From Chlorops oryzae (Eukaryota; Arthropoda; Insecta; Diptera; Chloropidae): 64,000 bases of DNA. Below the pieces are notes generated by a model. It was not told where the DNA came from, did no database searches, and worked only from the letters and a program-made list of their open reading frames with translations. Below are positions 48,031-58,030 of the stretch, piece by piece. The translations under genes were made by a program, and so were the position numbers. Position 1 is the stretch's first letter; the number at the start of each line of letters is the position of its first letter. The stretch is taken from positions 36,026,039 to 36,090,038 of the forward strand of contig CM035807.1 of the NCBI GenBank assembly GCA_020466095.1, written 5' to 3'.

Positions 48031-49228
48031 GGGGCATTTACACATTTGACATAAAAAAAAATTGACGTCAAAATTTGAAAAAATATTTTGATTCATCGTT
48101 TACACACTACATAAATTTGCCGTCAAAATACTCTCTCAAAAAAAATAAAGCAATGTCAAAATATCTGAGAGCTGAATAGAGAGTTTTTGATGCCAACCTT
48201 CAAAATAGTGTTTATACGTTCGGTCAAAATTTTATGAATTATTTTGAAATCAAAAAGTCTTTCAAAGTGGCTTTTGAAGAGTCAACTCCAAATTTGGAGG
48301 AAAAGAAGGGATATAATAGCATAATAGACGAAGAATCAAGAAAGATACCAAAAATTAACAAAGGATTTTTGGATATCTAAGGATCGTGATAGGGCCCTCC
48401 GCAGCCTGTGAGGCCATTTTGATTAATAATATAAGGAAGTTTACATCGGCTTACCCGATTGCACAAATACCTTTTCCTCAGCTTAAAATATATTAAAACA
48501 TTACCATAACGAAAATTCCTGCCGTTTTCGTTGCTCTAGCTTTGATATCTATTTATGGGTACCTTATCTGTACTTCGATTTAGCTTCTCAAACTCGAAAT
48601 TAATATTAAGCACAAAATTTTCGCGGATGGTGGTCATGGTCAAAGTTTAACCGTTAGAGGACATAATATCTAGCTGCGAAAAACGCAATTCAAAATAGTG
48701 AAAATCAAATTTTTGCAAATTTCGCGAATGATGGTAATGGTCAAAATTTTACCGTAAGAGGGCATTAGGTCTAGTTGCGATATACGCAATTCAAAATAGT
48801 GAAAATAACATTTTTGCGAATTTCGCGGATGGTGGTCTTGGTCAAATTTCAACCGTAAGAGGACATTTAGCTGCGAAATACTCAATCCGAAATAGTGAAA
48901 ATCAAATTTTTGCGAATTTCGACAATGGTGGTCATAGTCAAATTTTAACTAAGTATTTTTATATTTCTGACTGTATTTACTTTTCTTGAAATTTTGATAA
49001 TTTATCAAAATAAAATGAGCATGTCGATTCTTTTTTGAAGGACTGTCAATTTCCTCTTTTTGAAAACTTTTTGTGTTTACACTATTGACACTATTTCAAC
49101 AAATTTTTTGAAGATAATTCACTTCAAAATCAAGAAGCGAGTTTGATGTAAAAAATTTTGACGTTTACACTTTTTGGCGATTTTTTTGAGAGAGATTTTG
49201 ACAAACTTGTCAAATGTGTAAATGCGTC
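48031..49228. mobile_element. 1.2-kb TIR element with internal minisatellite
   Basis: GCATTTACACATTTGACA at 48034-48051 is matched exactly by its complement at 49208-49225. Subterminal TTTGACG/CGTCAAAA, GTTTACAC and TCTCTCAAAAAAA words also recur inverted on the two sides. No transposase frame. The centre carries about four 100-bp units. Confidence 0.7.
48620..48960. repeat. Four ~100-bp tandem units
   Basis: TTCGCGGATGGTGGTC-type starts fall at 48620, 48721, 48822 and 48918. Each is followed by GGTCAAA..TTTAACCGTAAGAGG, ACATT..TAGCTGCGA and CAATTCAAAATAGTGAAAAT. The last unit is partial. Confidence 0.8.
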
Positions 49229-49600
49229 TTAAATGAATCTTTCGAAGGAGGTTTAATCTACAGAAAATGATTTATTGTGAAGAAAATGAGTCATTTGTAA
49301 TTTAATTGACTACATCTATGTATGTCCTACACTCCTTTCTGAACGTAATGCACTTTATACGCAAACATATAAATATTAGAATATATTTTTATGCATATCT
49401 ACACTGAGCGAAAATTACGATTGTGTAATTTACAACGATTCGTATTGTACTACGACCGTAGTTTTTTTTTTTTACAGCAAAACTGTAGTACGGACGTGTT
49501 TAAACTTGATTTTAACAACCATGCGTTTTCTTTCAGACCAAATTTTTTATTTGATTTTAAACAACATCTTTAGTCCACGCGAACTAGATTTCTCCGTGGC

Positions 49601-50315
49601 GCACAGTGGGGAACTTGCGGAAAAAAGCCACCTTTTCGATAGTAAAGCTATTCAAAAATCTAATGATGCAGTTTGATAGAGGATGGTTTAACTTAGAGAA
49701 ATCTGAAATTGGTTTCCCTAAAATGTTATATTTTGCATTCGAAAGAGTTATGCGAGTTCAGCTGAAAATTATACGGCAAAAAGTAATGAAAATTTGCTGT
49801 AATTTAGTAACGTCTTTGTGGAAGAAATGTTTTCTTATGCAGTTTCCTTGATATTATTATTTAAATGTAGTATTTTATTTTTCTCATAAAAATATAAACT
49901 AACTGATTGACGCAAGTGGTTGAATAGATATGTGCGATACAAAAGTGCACTAAAAAATGAAGTTTTTGAATTTTTTTACGGAGAAATAAAAAAGTTAGCT
50001 ACGTCTACCTACATCGGCTCACTGCAAAAAAGTGAAAGGTGAGTTCAGTTTCAGCAATAAAAATCCCCAAGTTTTAGCAATATTTTGAAAAACATACCAA
50101 TTAGCTAACGGAGTCATGCAAATTACGACGCACTTTAACGAAAAAAAAGCTATGGCCATGGGTCTATGAGAGGTACCCCTAGGGGTTGACCACTTTTGAC
50201 AATTTTTTGATTTTTTCTTAGTTACATTCATAAAACCAAGTGGGCCAATTTCTACTTTCATTGGACTACTCCTTCTACTTTTTTCTAAGAAATGTATGAG
50301 GCTTCCCCACTGTGA
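49601..50315. mobile_element. TIR element (CACAGTGGGGAA) nested in MITE
   Basis: CACAGTGGGGAA at 49602-49613 and its exact complement ending 50314. GGC lies on both flanks (49598-49600 and 50316-50318), a possible 3-bp duplication. About 715 bp. Frames of 81 and 104 codons inside are not recognised and are not called. Confidence 0.6.
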
Positions 50316-50375
50316 GGCGTATCGGAAGCGCATTCGCTCAGCAACCCGAAGGGCTGGAGTTCAAATGGAGTTCAT
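50316..50375 (+). repeat. tRNA-like module split by an insertion
   Basis: Bridging the nested element, TGGC (49597-49600) joins to GTATCGGAAGCG to form a box A-like TGGCGTATCGG. Then come GCTCAGCAACCCGAAGGGCT and a weak box B GGAGTTCAAATGG (50356-50368). GGAAGCG..GCTCAGCA is shared with the modules at 4575-4640 and 19374-19430. Confidence 0.4.
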
Positions 50376-50474
50376 TCTGAAGGGCAGTTAGAATGGAGAA
50401 AACTAGCTTCCCAGCTTTCCAAACTGTCTTTTTTTTTGCACAAAAAGATTTATTTGACAATTTTTCGCTCAGTG

Positions 50475-50927
50475 CATAATATTTTTTGAAGATTTTTTTC
50501 TTTGATATATGATTTTCCATTTATTAACTATTTTCGTACGTACAATGTGTTTGCTCTTTTGGTAAAGGCATTTAGGCTAAGAAAGGAAAATGTAAACAGA
50601 TCAAGACGATTAGAAAATTTGGAATTTCTCTTCAAATATTTATGAATTCAAGTGTGACAATAACATAAATATTCATACATTTATGTTTCTTGAATATGCA
50701 TTTAGCAATTTCGTGCAAGGAAATATGTATTTGAAAAGCACATCTGTAAACATTGTGCTCAAATTTATTTCATTTGAAGGATATGCTTTAAAACTTAATA
50801 TGACCAAAAGCGAAAATTATTTAAGCAACCTATGAATTATGTATTTGAACTTCTTTGGATAAAAGCAACTTTAAAAATTGTAGTCATCTTCTAATAATAA
50901 TAAAATATAATTTTTCATTCTTTGCAG
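50475..50927. other. Probable intron sequence before the Ig exon
   Basis: AT-rich without a gene. A pyrimidine-rich stretch TTTTTCATTCTTTGCAG (50911-50927) ends it and fits a 3' splice site. Confidence 0.5.
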
Positions 50928-51041
50928 TCTCAGCTTCAAGTCTCTTAAATAAACATGAGCCGCAGTTTATATCACGTTCCGAGACGTTCAAATTTGTCGC
51001 TGGTGATTTAATAGAGCTGCCATGTGAAGTTGCCAACACGG
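50928..51041 (+). CDS. Internal exon: start of an Ig domain (Lachesin/klingon-like)
   Basis: 114 bp between a good acceptor (TTCTTTGCAG, 50918-50927) and a near-perfect donor (G|GTGAGTAAG, GT at 51042-51043). The exon enters after codon position 1 and leaves after codon position 1, so it is a symmetric phase 1-1 exon, the usual phase at Ig-domain borders. It encodes about 37 residues including EPQFISRSETFKF followed by VAGDLIELPCEVANT. The pattern G-D-x-I-x-L-P-C is strand B of an I-/V-set Ig domain with the first disulfide cysteine; the preceding FISR-type strand A is typical. From memory this resembles first Ig domains of fly neuronal adhesion proteins of the klingon/CG34353/Lachesin group, which act at the cell surface in cell recognition. 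Neither the signal-peptide exon nor the next exon (Trp core and second Cys) was found, so flanking introns are long and the rest probably lies outside or escaped notice. Confidence 0.75.
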
Positions 51042-51219
51042 GTGAGTAAGAACTTTGAGACTATTTTTTTATAAAATCAAACTGCAATGCCGACATCTGA
51101 CCCAAGTGGCTTGGCTTATCAAATAAAACAAAATTTCGACAAGCTGTAAACTTTAAACAAATGTAGTTGACAATCACGGGTTAATCACGGGTAACCAATG
51201 GCAACAAAGTAGGTACCTA

Positions 51220-51754
51220 CCCAGCAGGACAAAAACATTAGTGATTTCGCTGGGTCAAACAGGTGACATTGTCATGCATGCCACCTTGGTGGACGTGGCA
51301 TAGTGGAGGGATGCTGTTCATGTTCTTGAATCTCATTGGCTACTGAAATTTAAATAAGGTTTTAGCGTCAGTTGAGCGTAAGCATGGATGGCATAGTGTA
51401 TAAGCGCTTGACTCACAATCCGAAGACCGCGGATTCGATCCCTGGCTGAGGAAAACTAAAATTGTTAAAAATAGATTCTTAAACTTTTTCGAAATATTCA
51501 AAGAGACGACAAAGAATAGAGTTTTCAAACTGGCTTCTATAAAGTGACATTTGGAGAAAAAAGAGCATGTGCTGCTTCTCAAACGCTTTTTTCGCCATCG
51601 CATCCCCCAGCGGGACAATGTCATGCTGGGTGTCACTAGTAACTTTTTCTAATCCCACGGAGACAAAGTCCTTGTCAGTTCGTGTACAAATGTCATACAA
51701 AGTGTCCTACGAATTGGCATCACTGATTTTGTCAGGGGGACTTTTCTTGCTGGG
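51220..51754. mobile_element. Candidate TIR element with tRNA-like module
   Basis: CCCAGCAGGACAAAAACATT, continuing AGTGAT, at the left and the inverted right end CCCAGCAAGAAAAGTC, later AATCAGTGAT, share the outer 8-13 bp and an inner ATYAGTGAT. Related CCCAGCGGGACAATGTCATG words occur inside (about 51606-51625). About 535 bp, located in the intron just after the Ig exon. No target duplication is clear. Confidence 0.45.
51390..51446 (+). repeat. tRNA-like module
   Basis: Box A TGGCATAGTGTATAAG (51389-51404) and box B GCGGATTCGATCCCTGGC (51429-51446) with 25 bp between; box B is near-consensus. The intervening CTTGACTCACAATCCGAAGA resembles an anticodon arm. It is one of the best tRNA-like matches in the window but lacks proper acceptor pairing. 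Confidence 0.5.
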
Positions 51755-52076
51755 AACTCGTTTGCATTCGACTTGTGCTGGTGAAAGCCATTCCTGTTAA
51801 ATAATGATTACTAATCGTAATCATTTGATTATTTTATTCAAAAAGTTGAATTAATTGATTAAGTAGGATTCTTTTCTGTCTGGCCCAGTAATCAAATGAT
51901 AACTATTACACATAATCAAATTGTAGTCATGATTACTTGGTATTCCTAAAAATAATCAGACATAATCGATAAAAAATTTCACCGAAAACATACATAGTTG
52001 AAAGTAGATTTCTTAACGAAAAAGTAATTTGACTTAATTCTTTTGAGCACATTTTCATATGTAAGTTTTATATAGA

Positions 52077-54455
52077 TGTCAACCTCTTATCGTCGTCCCG
52101 GAGTTATCTCCTCATATATCACAAAATCAAAAAATTTGAGATAAGCACATTTTCCCGTGTACTTTTTCAAGATCTATCCATCTGTCGAGACTCCAGGTTG
52201 TTACACCTTATAGTTTACGGGACATTTGTGAGCTAAATAATTGTATATCCTTTAAAATGATAATTTCTACGCGTTATAACAACGTATATCATTATTTTGT
52301 GAAAATACGAATTCTAATTTTTTTTTAGCAATCTGTGGCTGAGAAGCAGAACGACTTAACTCCACTTTTCTGTTTTTAAAAAAAAATCTATTTGAAAGGT
52401 GTAGATGTTTAGGTCACGGGAAAATAATAACGCGAGAAATGTGTATCATTTAAATAGGCACATTTTTAAGGTATCAGGTATGACTTTTGAATGCTACCTT
52501 TAATGTATAAAAAAATTTCGCTTTTTGATGCAGTGGCAAGTCGTTTTTCTCAGGAAATGTGGAGCTAAGTCATTTTTCAACAATAAGATTATGATTTGGC
52601 ATCCTTTTTTTATTTTTAAATGAAAAAAGGACCCCAATAGAACATTGTGATATTCATAACATGATATCAGGATATTCCCGCAAAATGAAGAAATTTTTAT
52701 AGCATACGTTGCTGTACCATCATGATATCAATTATTAATAAATTGTGCGTATTTAAATGAAAACATGAACCGACTCTATTTTGATCAAGTTATGAGTAGA
52801 CATAAATATACAGGCATGCCATCATAAAATGAACTCAAGACACTACCGCAAAATGAAGAATGTTTGATAAAAATATTTTGTTGCATTATATGAGATCAAA
52901 AATATATCGAGTTGACTAATTTTCATGAGTCGAAAATGCAATCCTAGAAAGAAATTATGTTCGGATTTGAAATTGTAGCGAATATTCCTTCAAGAAATGA
53001 TATCACAACATGCCGTGTATATGAAGAAAAAATGAGTTCAATAAATGTCTCCATATGATCAACAATTTGATGACAGTTGTATTCCTCAAAATATTATTTC
53101 AAAACTACATCGAACTGACTTGATTGGATGACCTCATATCATATAGTGTTTTTGAATTCATTTTTATGTATCTGTCATTTATAAACTCACAAGCATAGCA
53201 GTTCTTGTTCCTCGGAGATAGTGTAGGGGATGCGTGCTATGCTCTCGATGCCAGAGTCCGAGGTTCGATTCCCGGCACAGCGAAACGATCCAAGCCTTGC
53301 ACTGGTCTTTCATAAACCGTATGTTAAAGGGACACTACATTAAAAGGCATGCGCTCATACAAACACAAGAAAAAACTCCTTGTGGTGTGTATCACAAACA
53401 ATAGGTCGATAAATAGGCCTGAGCTACAACCACTCCAACCTCTACCTACCACCTACCTACCACCTATCTATAGCACTTCCTACACTATCCTTGAACTTCA
53501 TAGCCTGATAGAGTGTTGCTAAAATACGCTCCGGTCTTATCTTATTTTCTACTAGCACAGTATTATTAGTAGTTACTTTTTATAGCAATATAATCGTAAC
53601 AAGTTCAAACATTGCCATTACAAATATTTTAACTTTCAACCAAAGCGCATGAATACATAATATAAAAATAAAAACTAAATATTTTAGGTTTTTTGTTTTT
53701 AAAATTTTGAAAATGGGGGAATATTCCAACATGCTATGATATCACAATATGATGTGAATTTGAGGCGAATATGCAGGCATTGCTAGGCATCATATCGGGA
53801 TTTAAAGATGAGGGGAATATTTCACATTGCTACAATATCGCAATATGATATAAATTTTAGGTGAATATTCCACCATACGATGATATATTGTCATTTTGTT
53901 AATACGACTGAAATATGAGAGATTATAATGAAATCATTAGTTTCTATAGAACTGTGTAGATTCTGTCTATCATAAGAAACGCGTGCCTGCAGCGTTTCTT
54001 GTTGTATGAAATCATGTGAATATGGTGTAAATATGTTGTACTTTGTTCTATTGGGGGATACTCAAATAACAAATTTCCTATATAAACTCCTTAAAAAAAA
54101 TTGAGTCAAGTCGTTTTTCGTGTCAAAAAAAAAAAAATTTTTTTCAAACTTTTATTAAATCATTTGCTCGTATATCCACTTTCCAACACAGGTTGCAAGA
54201 AAAGTGGCGTATACGATGAATTGTGAAAAATTCTTAGAATGGAAAAAACCATGTAACTTAAAGAACTTTCCAAGTAACTTTAAATTAATGATCAGAAATA
54301 ATAAAAAGTAAAGCCTTTTATATAAGGAAAACAGAATCAACGATTTTCACCGAGCCATTTTTTGTATATACCATTTTAAACTTTAAACATCAATTTTCCA
54401 ACAAAAGGTTGATTGTGATATACGAGGAAATAACCCCGGGACGACGTTATGTCAA
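52077..54455. mobile_element. 2.4-kb element with ~45-bp TIRs
   Basis: ATCGTCGTCCCGGAGTTATC, continuing TCCTCATATATCACAA, at 52089-52124 pairs with the inverted right end AACGTCGTCCCGGGGTTATT, continuing TCCTCGTATATCACAA, at 54412-54448. TGTCAA/TTGACA lie outside both. Second-order pairs such as GACTTAACTCCAC (52353) with GTGGAGCTAAGTC (52559) are found within. The body is ATGATATCA-rich, non-coding, and hosts a SINE at 53215-53470. Superfamily unknown; no transposase seen. Confidence 0.65.
53215..53470 (+). repeat. tRNA-derived SINE, near complete
   Basis: The head has box A TAGTGTAGGGGATGCG (53219-53234) and a perfect box B GAGGTTCGATTCCCGGC (53260-53276). The body reads GGGACACTACATTAAAAGGC, GTGTATCACAAACAATAGGT and GGCCTGAGCTACAACCACTC, and the tail is CTACCTACCACCTACC. 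The body matches the fragment at 36844-36962 and, weakly, the 3' end of the LINE at 57484-57765, as expected when a SINE borrows a LINE tail. Confidence 0.75.
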
Positions 54456-55070
54456 TTTAATATTTTATTTTTTTAAAGTTTCAATTTTAACTTAATGAAC
54501 AGTATAATTATATGCCTTGAGGTTACAAACACGATCCAAGGCTTGCCATGTAAATCAATATCATCAGAAAGTATCGGATTCACTGCAGCGCAAGTACGGG
54601 CAGCTAATTTTGACCTTTAACCGTGCTATGACCTTTGCCCTTTAGTGGGAATTTTTTTTTCATCATAATTTTTTTGTTTCTTAATAATTCCATTTAAGTT
54701 TCCTTTCTGACTTTTAATATTATTGGATTTTAGTTTAATTTTGCCAAGTTTTGATCCATTCACTGTAAGAGAATTCATAAACCCACTTTTCTGCCCTAAC
54801 TAGGGTACGTTTGCCTATACATAAAACGGATTTATTTAAAAACTCTGTATTCAATTGCAAACAAAATTCAACAAGAACACAAGCGAGGAGGATGTGAAGT
54901 TCGTCACATAGTCGTCAATAGAGACAACAAACAAACAAACAAAAACATTTAGCTATAACTGCGATAAATGTAAGAAACAAATTTGTATGGATAGTTCTAC
55001 TGTAATTTAATGTGCACAGTGCCCAGAAAAAAAAACATTTTTTGCATTTATAATATACTTTTATGCAATT

Positions 55071-55100
55071 CGACATCATAATAGGCCTATTATGATGTCG
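55071..55100. repeat. Perfect 30-bp palindrome
   Basis: The half-site CGACATCATAATAGG is followed directly by its exact complement, with no loop. A further ATCATAATGAAGCATATTAT follows at about 55108-55127. The longest perfect palindrome found in the window. Confidence 0.85.
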
Positions 55101-55211
55101 ATTTAAAATCATAATGAAGCATATTATGACACTAGTTTTGAGAAAGTATAAAAAATTGTTTATACAAACAAAAAGCATGGCATACTACATGGTTTTTTAA
55201 GAATGAATTTC

Positions 55212-55315
55212 AAGGCGTGCAATAATAAATTTCAAAACGCACGCATTTCAAAAAATACAAGGCAAGGCGTGCAATAATAAATTTCAAAATGCACGCATTT
55301 CAAAAAATACAAGGC
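55212..55315. repeat. 52-bp tandem duplication
   Basis: AAGGCGTGCAATAATAAATT begins at 55212 and again at 55264. The units differ at about one base (CGCACGC against TGCACGC). Each unit contains the inverted pair GCGTGC/GCACGC. Confidence 0.85.
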
Positions 55316-55659
55316 AAAAATAAGCAGAGCATACTACGAAGTTGTATAATAAAGAATTTCAAATTATGAATCTGTCAAATCAAAATAAAAAATTTCTTCA
55401 CAATAACAAACAAACAAAAAAACACGCTTTCTTAAATTTAGGTTAAATTCCAATTTGAAATCTTATTGCATAAAATATTGTTCGGCACTCGTGTCGAAAC
55501 TCAGCTTTTTTCGCACTCGTGGTATTGTAAAACTCGGCTGCGCCTCGTTTTACAACATTTACCACTCGTGCAAAAAAAAGCTTCATTTCGACACTTGTAT
55601 CGAAAATATCTATTAGTATAAGAAATTATTAAAATAAAACAAAATTATTCATGTTTACT

Positions 55660-56848
55660 TTTTATACCCAGCGTAAGCGGGGTATATTAGTTTTGTGCGA
55701 ATCTTGTAACAGGGAGAACTAAGCTCCGGAGATATAGACATATATATATAGAAATGATCAGGATCAAAAACTGAATCGATTTAGACATGTCCGTCTGTCC
55801 GTCCGTCCGTCCGTCTGTCCGTCTGTCCGTCTGTCCGTCCGTCCGTGGTCGGATCTCCTCCGAAACGGCTGGACCAATCAAGTCGAAATTTGGCACACAG
55901 GTATATCGGGATCCGAGTATGATCCTAAGTAAAAATGGGAGACATCCGCCCACTGCCACGCCCACAAATGAATATAATGTGTTTTCAGTAAAATGCTTGT
56001 AACTTGCGAACCACTCAACACATTCCATTGATATTTGGTGTACTCGTAAACTACGAAAAGGGACATATCCTGAAAAAAAATGGACGCCGCCCTCCGTGAG
56101 CCACGCCCACAAATAAGCCCACAAATAAGGGCTTATCGTAACTTGTGAAGTAAAAGGCGTAGAAGCTTCAAATTCGCAACACAGGTTGACCAAGGCGAAT
56201 GAAAGGTGTAGGAAAAAAATTTATATGGCCCGCCCACTGCCACGCCCACAAATGGAGATTTTTCGTACCTTCCGAATTAATTGGCGTAGACGCTTCAAAT
56301 TCGCAACATAGGTTGACCAAGGCAAATGAAAGGTGTGGGGAAAAAAAATTAACTGGCCCGCCCCCTGCCACGCCCACAAATGAAGATTTTTCGTAACTTG
56401 CGAAGTAAAAGGCGTAGAAGCTTCGAATTCGCAACATAGGTTCACCAAGGCAAATGAAATTTGTAGGAAAAATTTTTTGTGGCCCGCCCACTGCCACGCC
56501 CACAAATAAAGATTTTTCGTAACTTCCGCAGTAAATGGCGTAGAAGCTTCAAATTCGCAACATAGGTTCACCAAGGCGAATGAAAGGTGTAGGTAAAAAT
56601 TTTATGTGGCCGGCCCACTGCCACGCCCACAAATGAAGATTTTTCGTAACTTCCGAAGTAAAAGGCGTAGAAGCTTCAAATTCGCACCATAGGTTCACCA
56701 AGACGAATGAAAGGTGTAGGGAAATAATTTATTTTGCCCTCCCACTGCCACGCCCACAAATGGAGAAGCAAAACATAGTGCGCTCATAATGTCGGCACGC
56801 TGGGTATTTCAAAGTCGGGCTTGACTGACTTTAGCTTTCTTACTTGTT
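55660..56848 (+). mobile_element. DINE-1/Helentron-like element, family B, longest copy
   Basis: Runs from TTTATACCCAGCGTAAGCGG to CAAAGTCGGGCTTGACTGAC and CTTTCTTACTTGTT, the inverse of the 43274-44336 copy, with the same block order. It has the CCGTCTGTCCGT tract (55788-55848) and at least six tandem units: CACGCCCAC at 56102, 56241, 56369, 56495, 56622 and 56749 (spacing 139, 128, 126, 127, 127). The 12-bp excess in the first interval is a local duplication of CCCACAAATAAG. No replication protein is encoded. Confidence 0.85.
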
Positions 56849-57123
56849 TAATTATAGCTACATAAAATATACTGTTTCTTTTTTAGAACAGAAAGGAGAG
56901 ATTCATTTGTTGTTTTGAAAATCACAGCTCTGTTAACATTATTTATGAAAACTTAGGAATTCTATCATTCTTTCATTCATATTATTTCCCACTTTGATTC
57001 TCAAATAGACTTAAAAACTCAAAATCTAATGACAATTAAATAAAATAAAAATTAAGTTGGCTGCGTTTGAGAGCAGTGGCAGTATTTTTCAACATGGAGT
57101 CAACTGCCTTGACATCCCTGAGT

Positions 57124-58030
57124 AGAGTTGTAAAATTTAAGAAAAAATCGATTTTCGATTAATCGAGGACCTGCATAGTTATAAATCGATGTTGGATGAT
57201 TAATTGAAGCAATAAATCGATTAAATCGATTTATTTTTCATTTTTTCCAAACCTATTTATAATGCCTATTCTTTGTTTTCTGAAGTTTATAAAATAACAG
57301 AGTAACAGTATTTTTAAAAATATTGCTTCGCGAATGGGGTAAAAGTCGAAAAATAACAGTTGCCGTTCAACGCAACTACAAAGGGGAATTGCCAAAGAAT
57401 CGAAGAGCAAGATTGACTTACTTATTTTTAAGCAGTCAATCAATAATTGAGGTCTCTTACACTGTTGAAGTTGCAGATCGGAGGAGGAAGAAGAACCAGC
57501 AAGCCACCTCATGTGTCACTGCCCGAGTCTGGCCAGGAGAAAATCCAGGCTGCTCGACTCCTCCTTCTTCTCCTCCCTCACCGAGCTAACATCTGTTCGA
57601 ATAAAAGACATGGCTCGCTTCATAAATGAGTCTAACTGGCTCCACCAAAGGTGTAACTAGGAAGGCATGCCTTCCCTCGTGGTATCACAATGGGCCCATA
57701 AGCGGCCTAAGTGTGTCCCCTTAAAGGGGGCAGCCACCCTAACCTAACCTTACCTAACGCTAGTCAATTAATGATATTCAATTACAGTTCTGTTCACTTT
57801 TGGAGGTGTATTCAGAAGAATTGACCGTCAATTTCTGTATTTTTTTCATTTTTACATATCGTTTTGCTCATATTTTAAACATTTTCCAGAGTTTCCAAAA
57901 AATTTTACCATCGAAAGAAAAAATCGATTTTATTAAAAATCGAAAAAAAACATAATCGATTCTAAAAAAATCGATCGAAAGCCAAAAAAATCGATTAAAT
58001 CGAAACTTTGAATGTTTTTTTTACAACCCT
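57124..58030. mobile_element. DNA transposon with 10-bp target duplication, hosting LINE remnant
   Basis: Left end AGAGTTGTAAAA and inverted right end AGGGTTGTAAAA. ATCCCTGAGT is present on both flanks (57114-57123 and 58031-58040), a perfect 10-bp duplication, which points to hAT or MULE type. Both subterminal parts are dense in AAATCGATT words (57145-57235 and 57920-58000). The centre holds a LINE 3' end. Confidence 0.75.
57469..57765 (+). pseudogene. LINE 3' end: C-terminal coding remnant plus tail
   Basis: One open frame ending in TAG at 57658-57660 reads EEEEPASHLMCHCPSLARRK, then SRLLDSSFFSSLTELTSVRI and KDMARFINESNWLHQ. The HxxCxCPxLxRxR pattern followed by a helical W-ending tail is the C-terminus of jockey/R1-type LINE polyproteins. 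The 3' UTR has GTATCACAATGGGCCCATAA, GCGGCCTAAGTG and the tail CCTAACCTAACC. An upstream in-frame TGA (57466-57468) and absence of the RNase H and RT parts show 5' truncation. The tail is shared with the SINE copies. Confidence 0.75.

Larger units (their letters stand above)
49402..50474. mobile_element. Tc1/mariner-type MITE split by another TIR element
   Basis: TIR CACTGAGCGAAAATT at 49402 and inverted CACTGAGCGAAAAATT ending 50474. TA precedes the left end; the right flank is CA, so that side has mutated. After removal of the nested unit 49601-50315 only about 0.36 kb remain. A tRNA-like module lies at the nested insertion point. Confidence 0.6.
54456..55659. other. Non-coding stretch with palindrome and tandem duplication
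   Basis: No gene. A (CAAA)n-like tract lies at about 54926-54945. The palindrome at 55071-55100 and the duplication at 55212-55315 are listed separately. Confidence 0.45.

Noticed and set aside
57231..57512. 93-codon minus-strand frame
   Set aside because: It is antisense to the LINE C-terminal remnant over its first part and shows no domain elsewhere.
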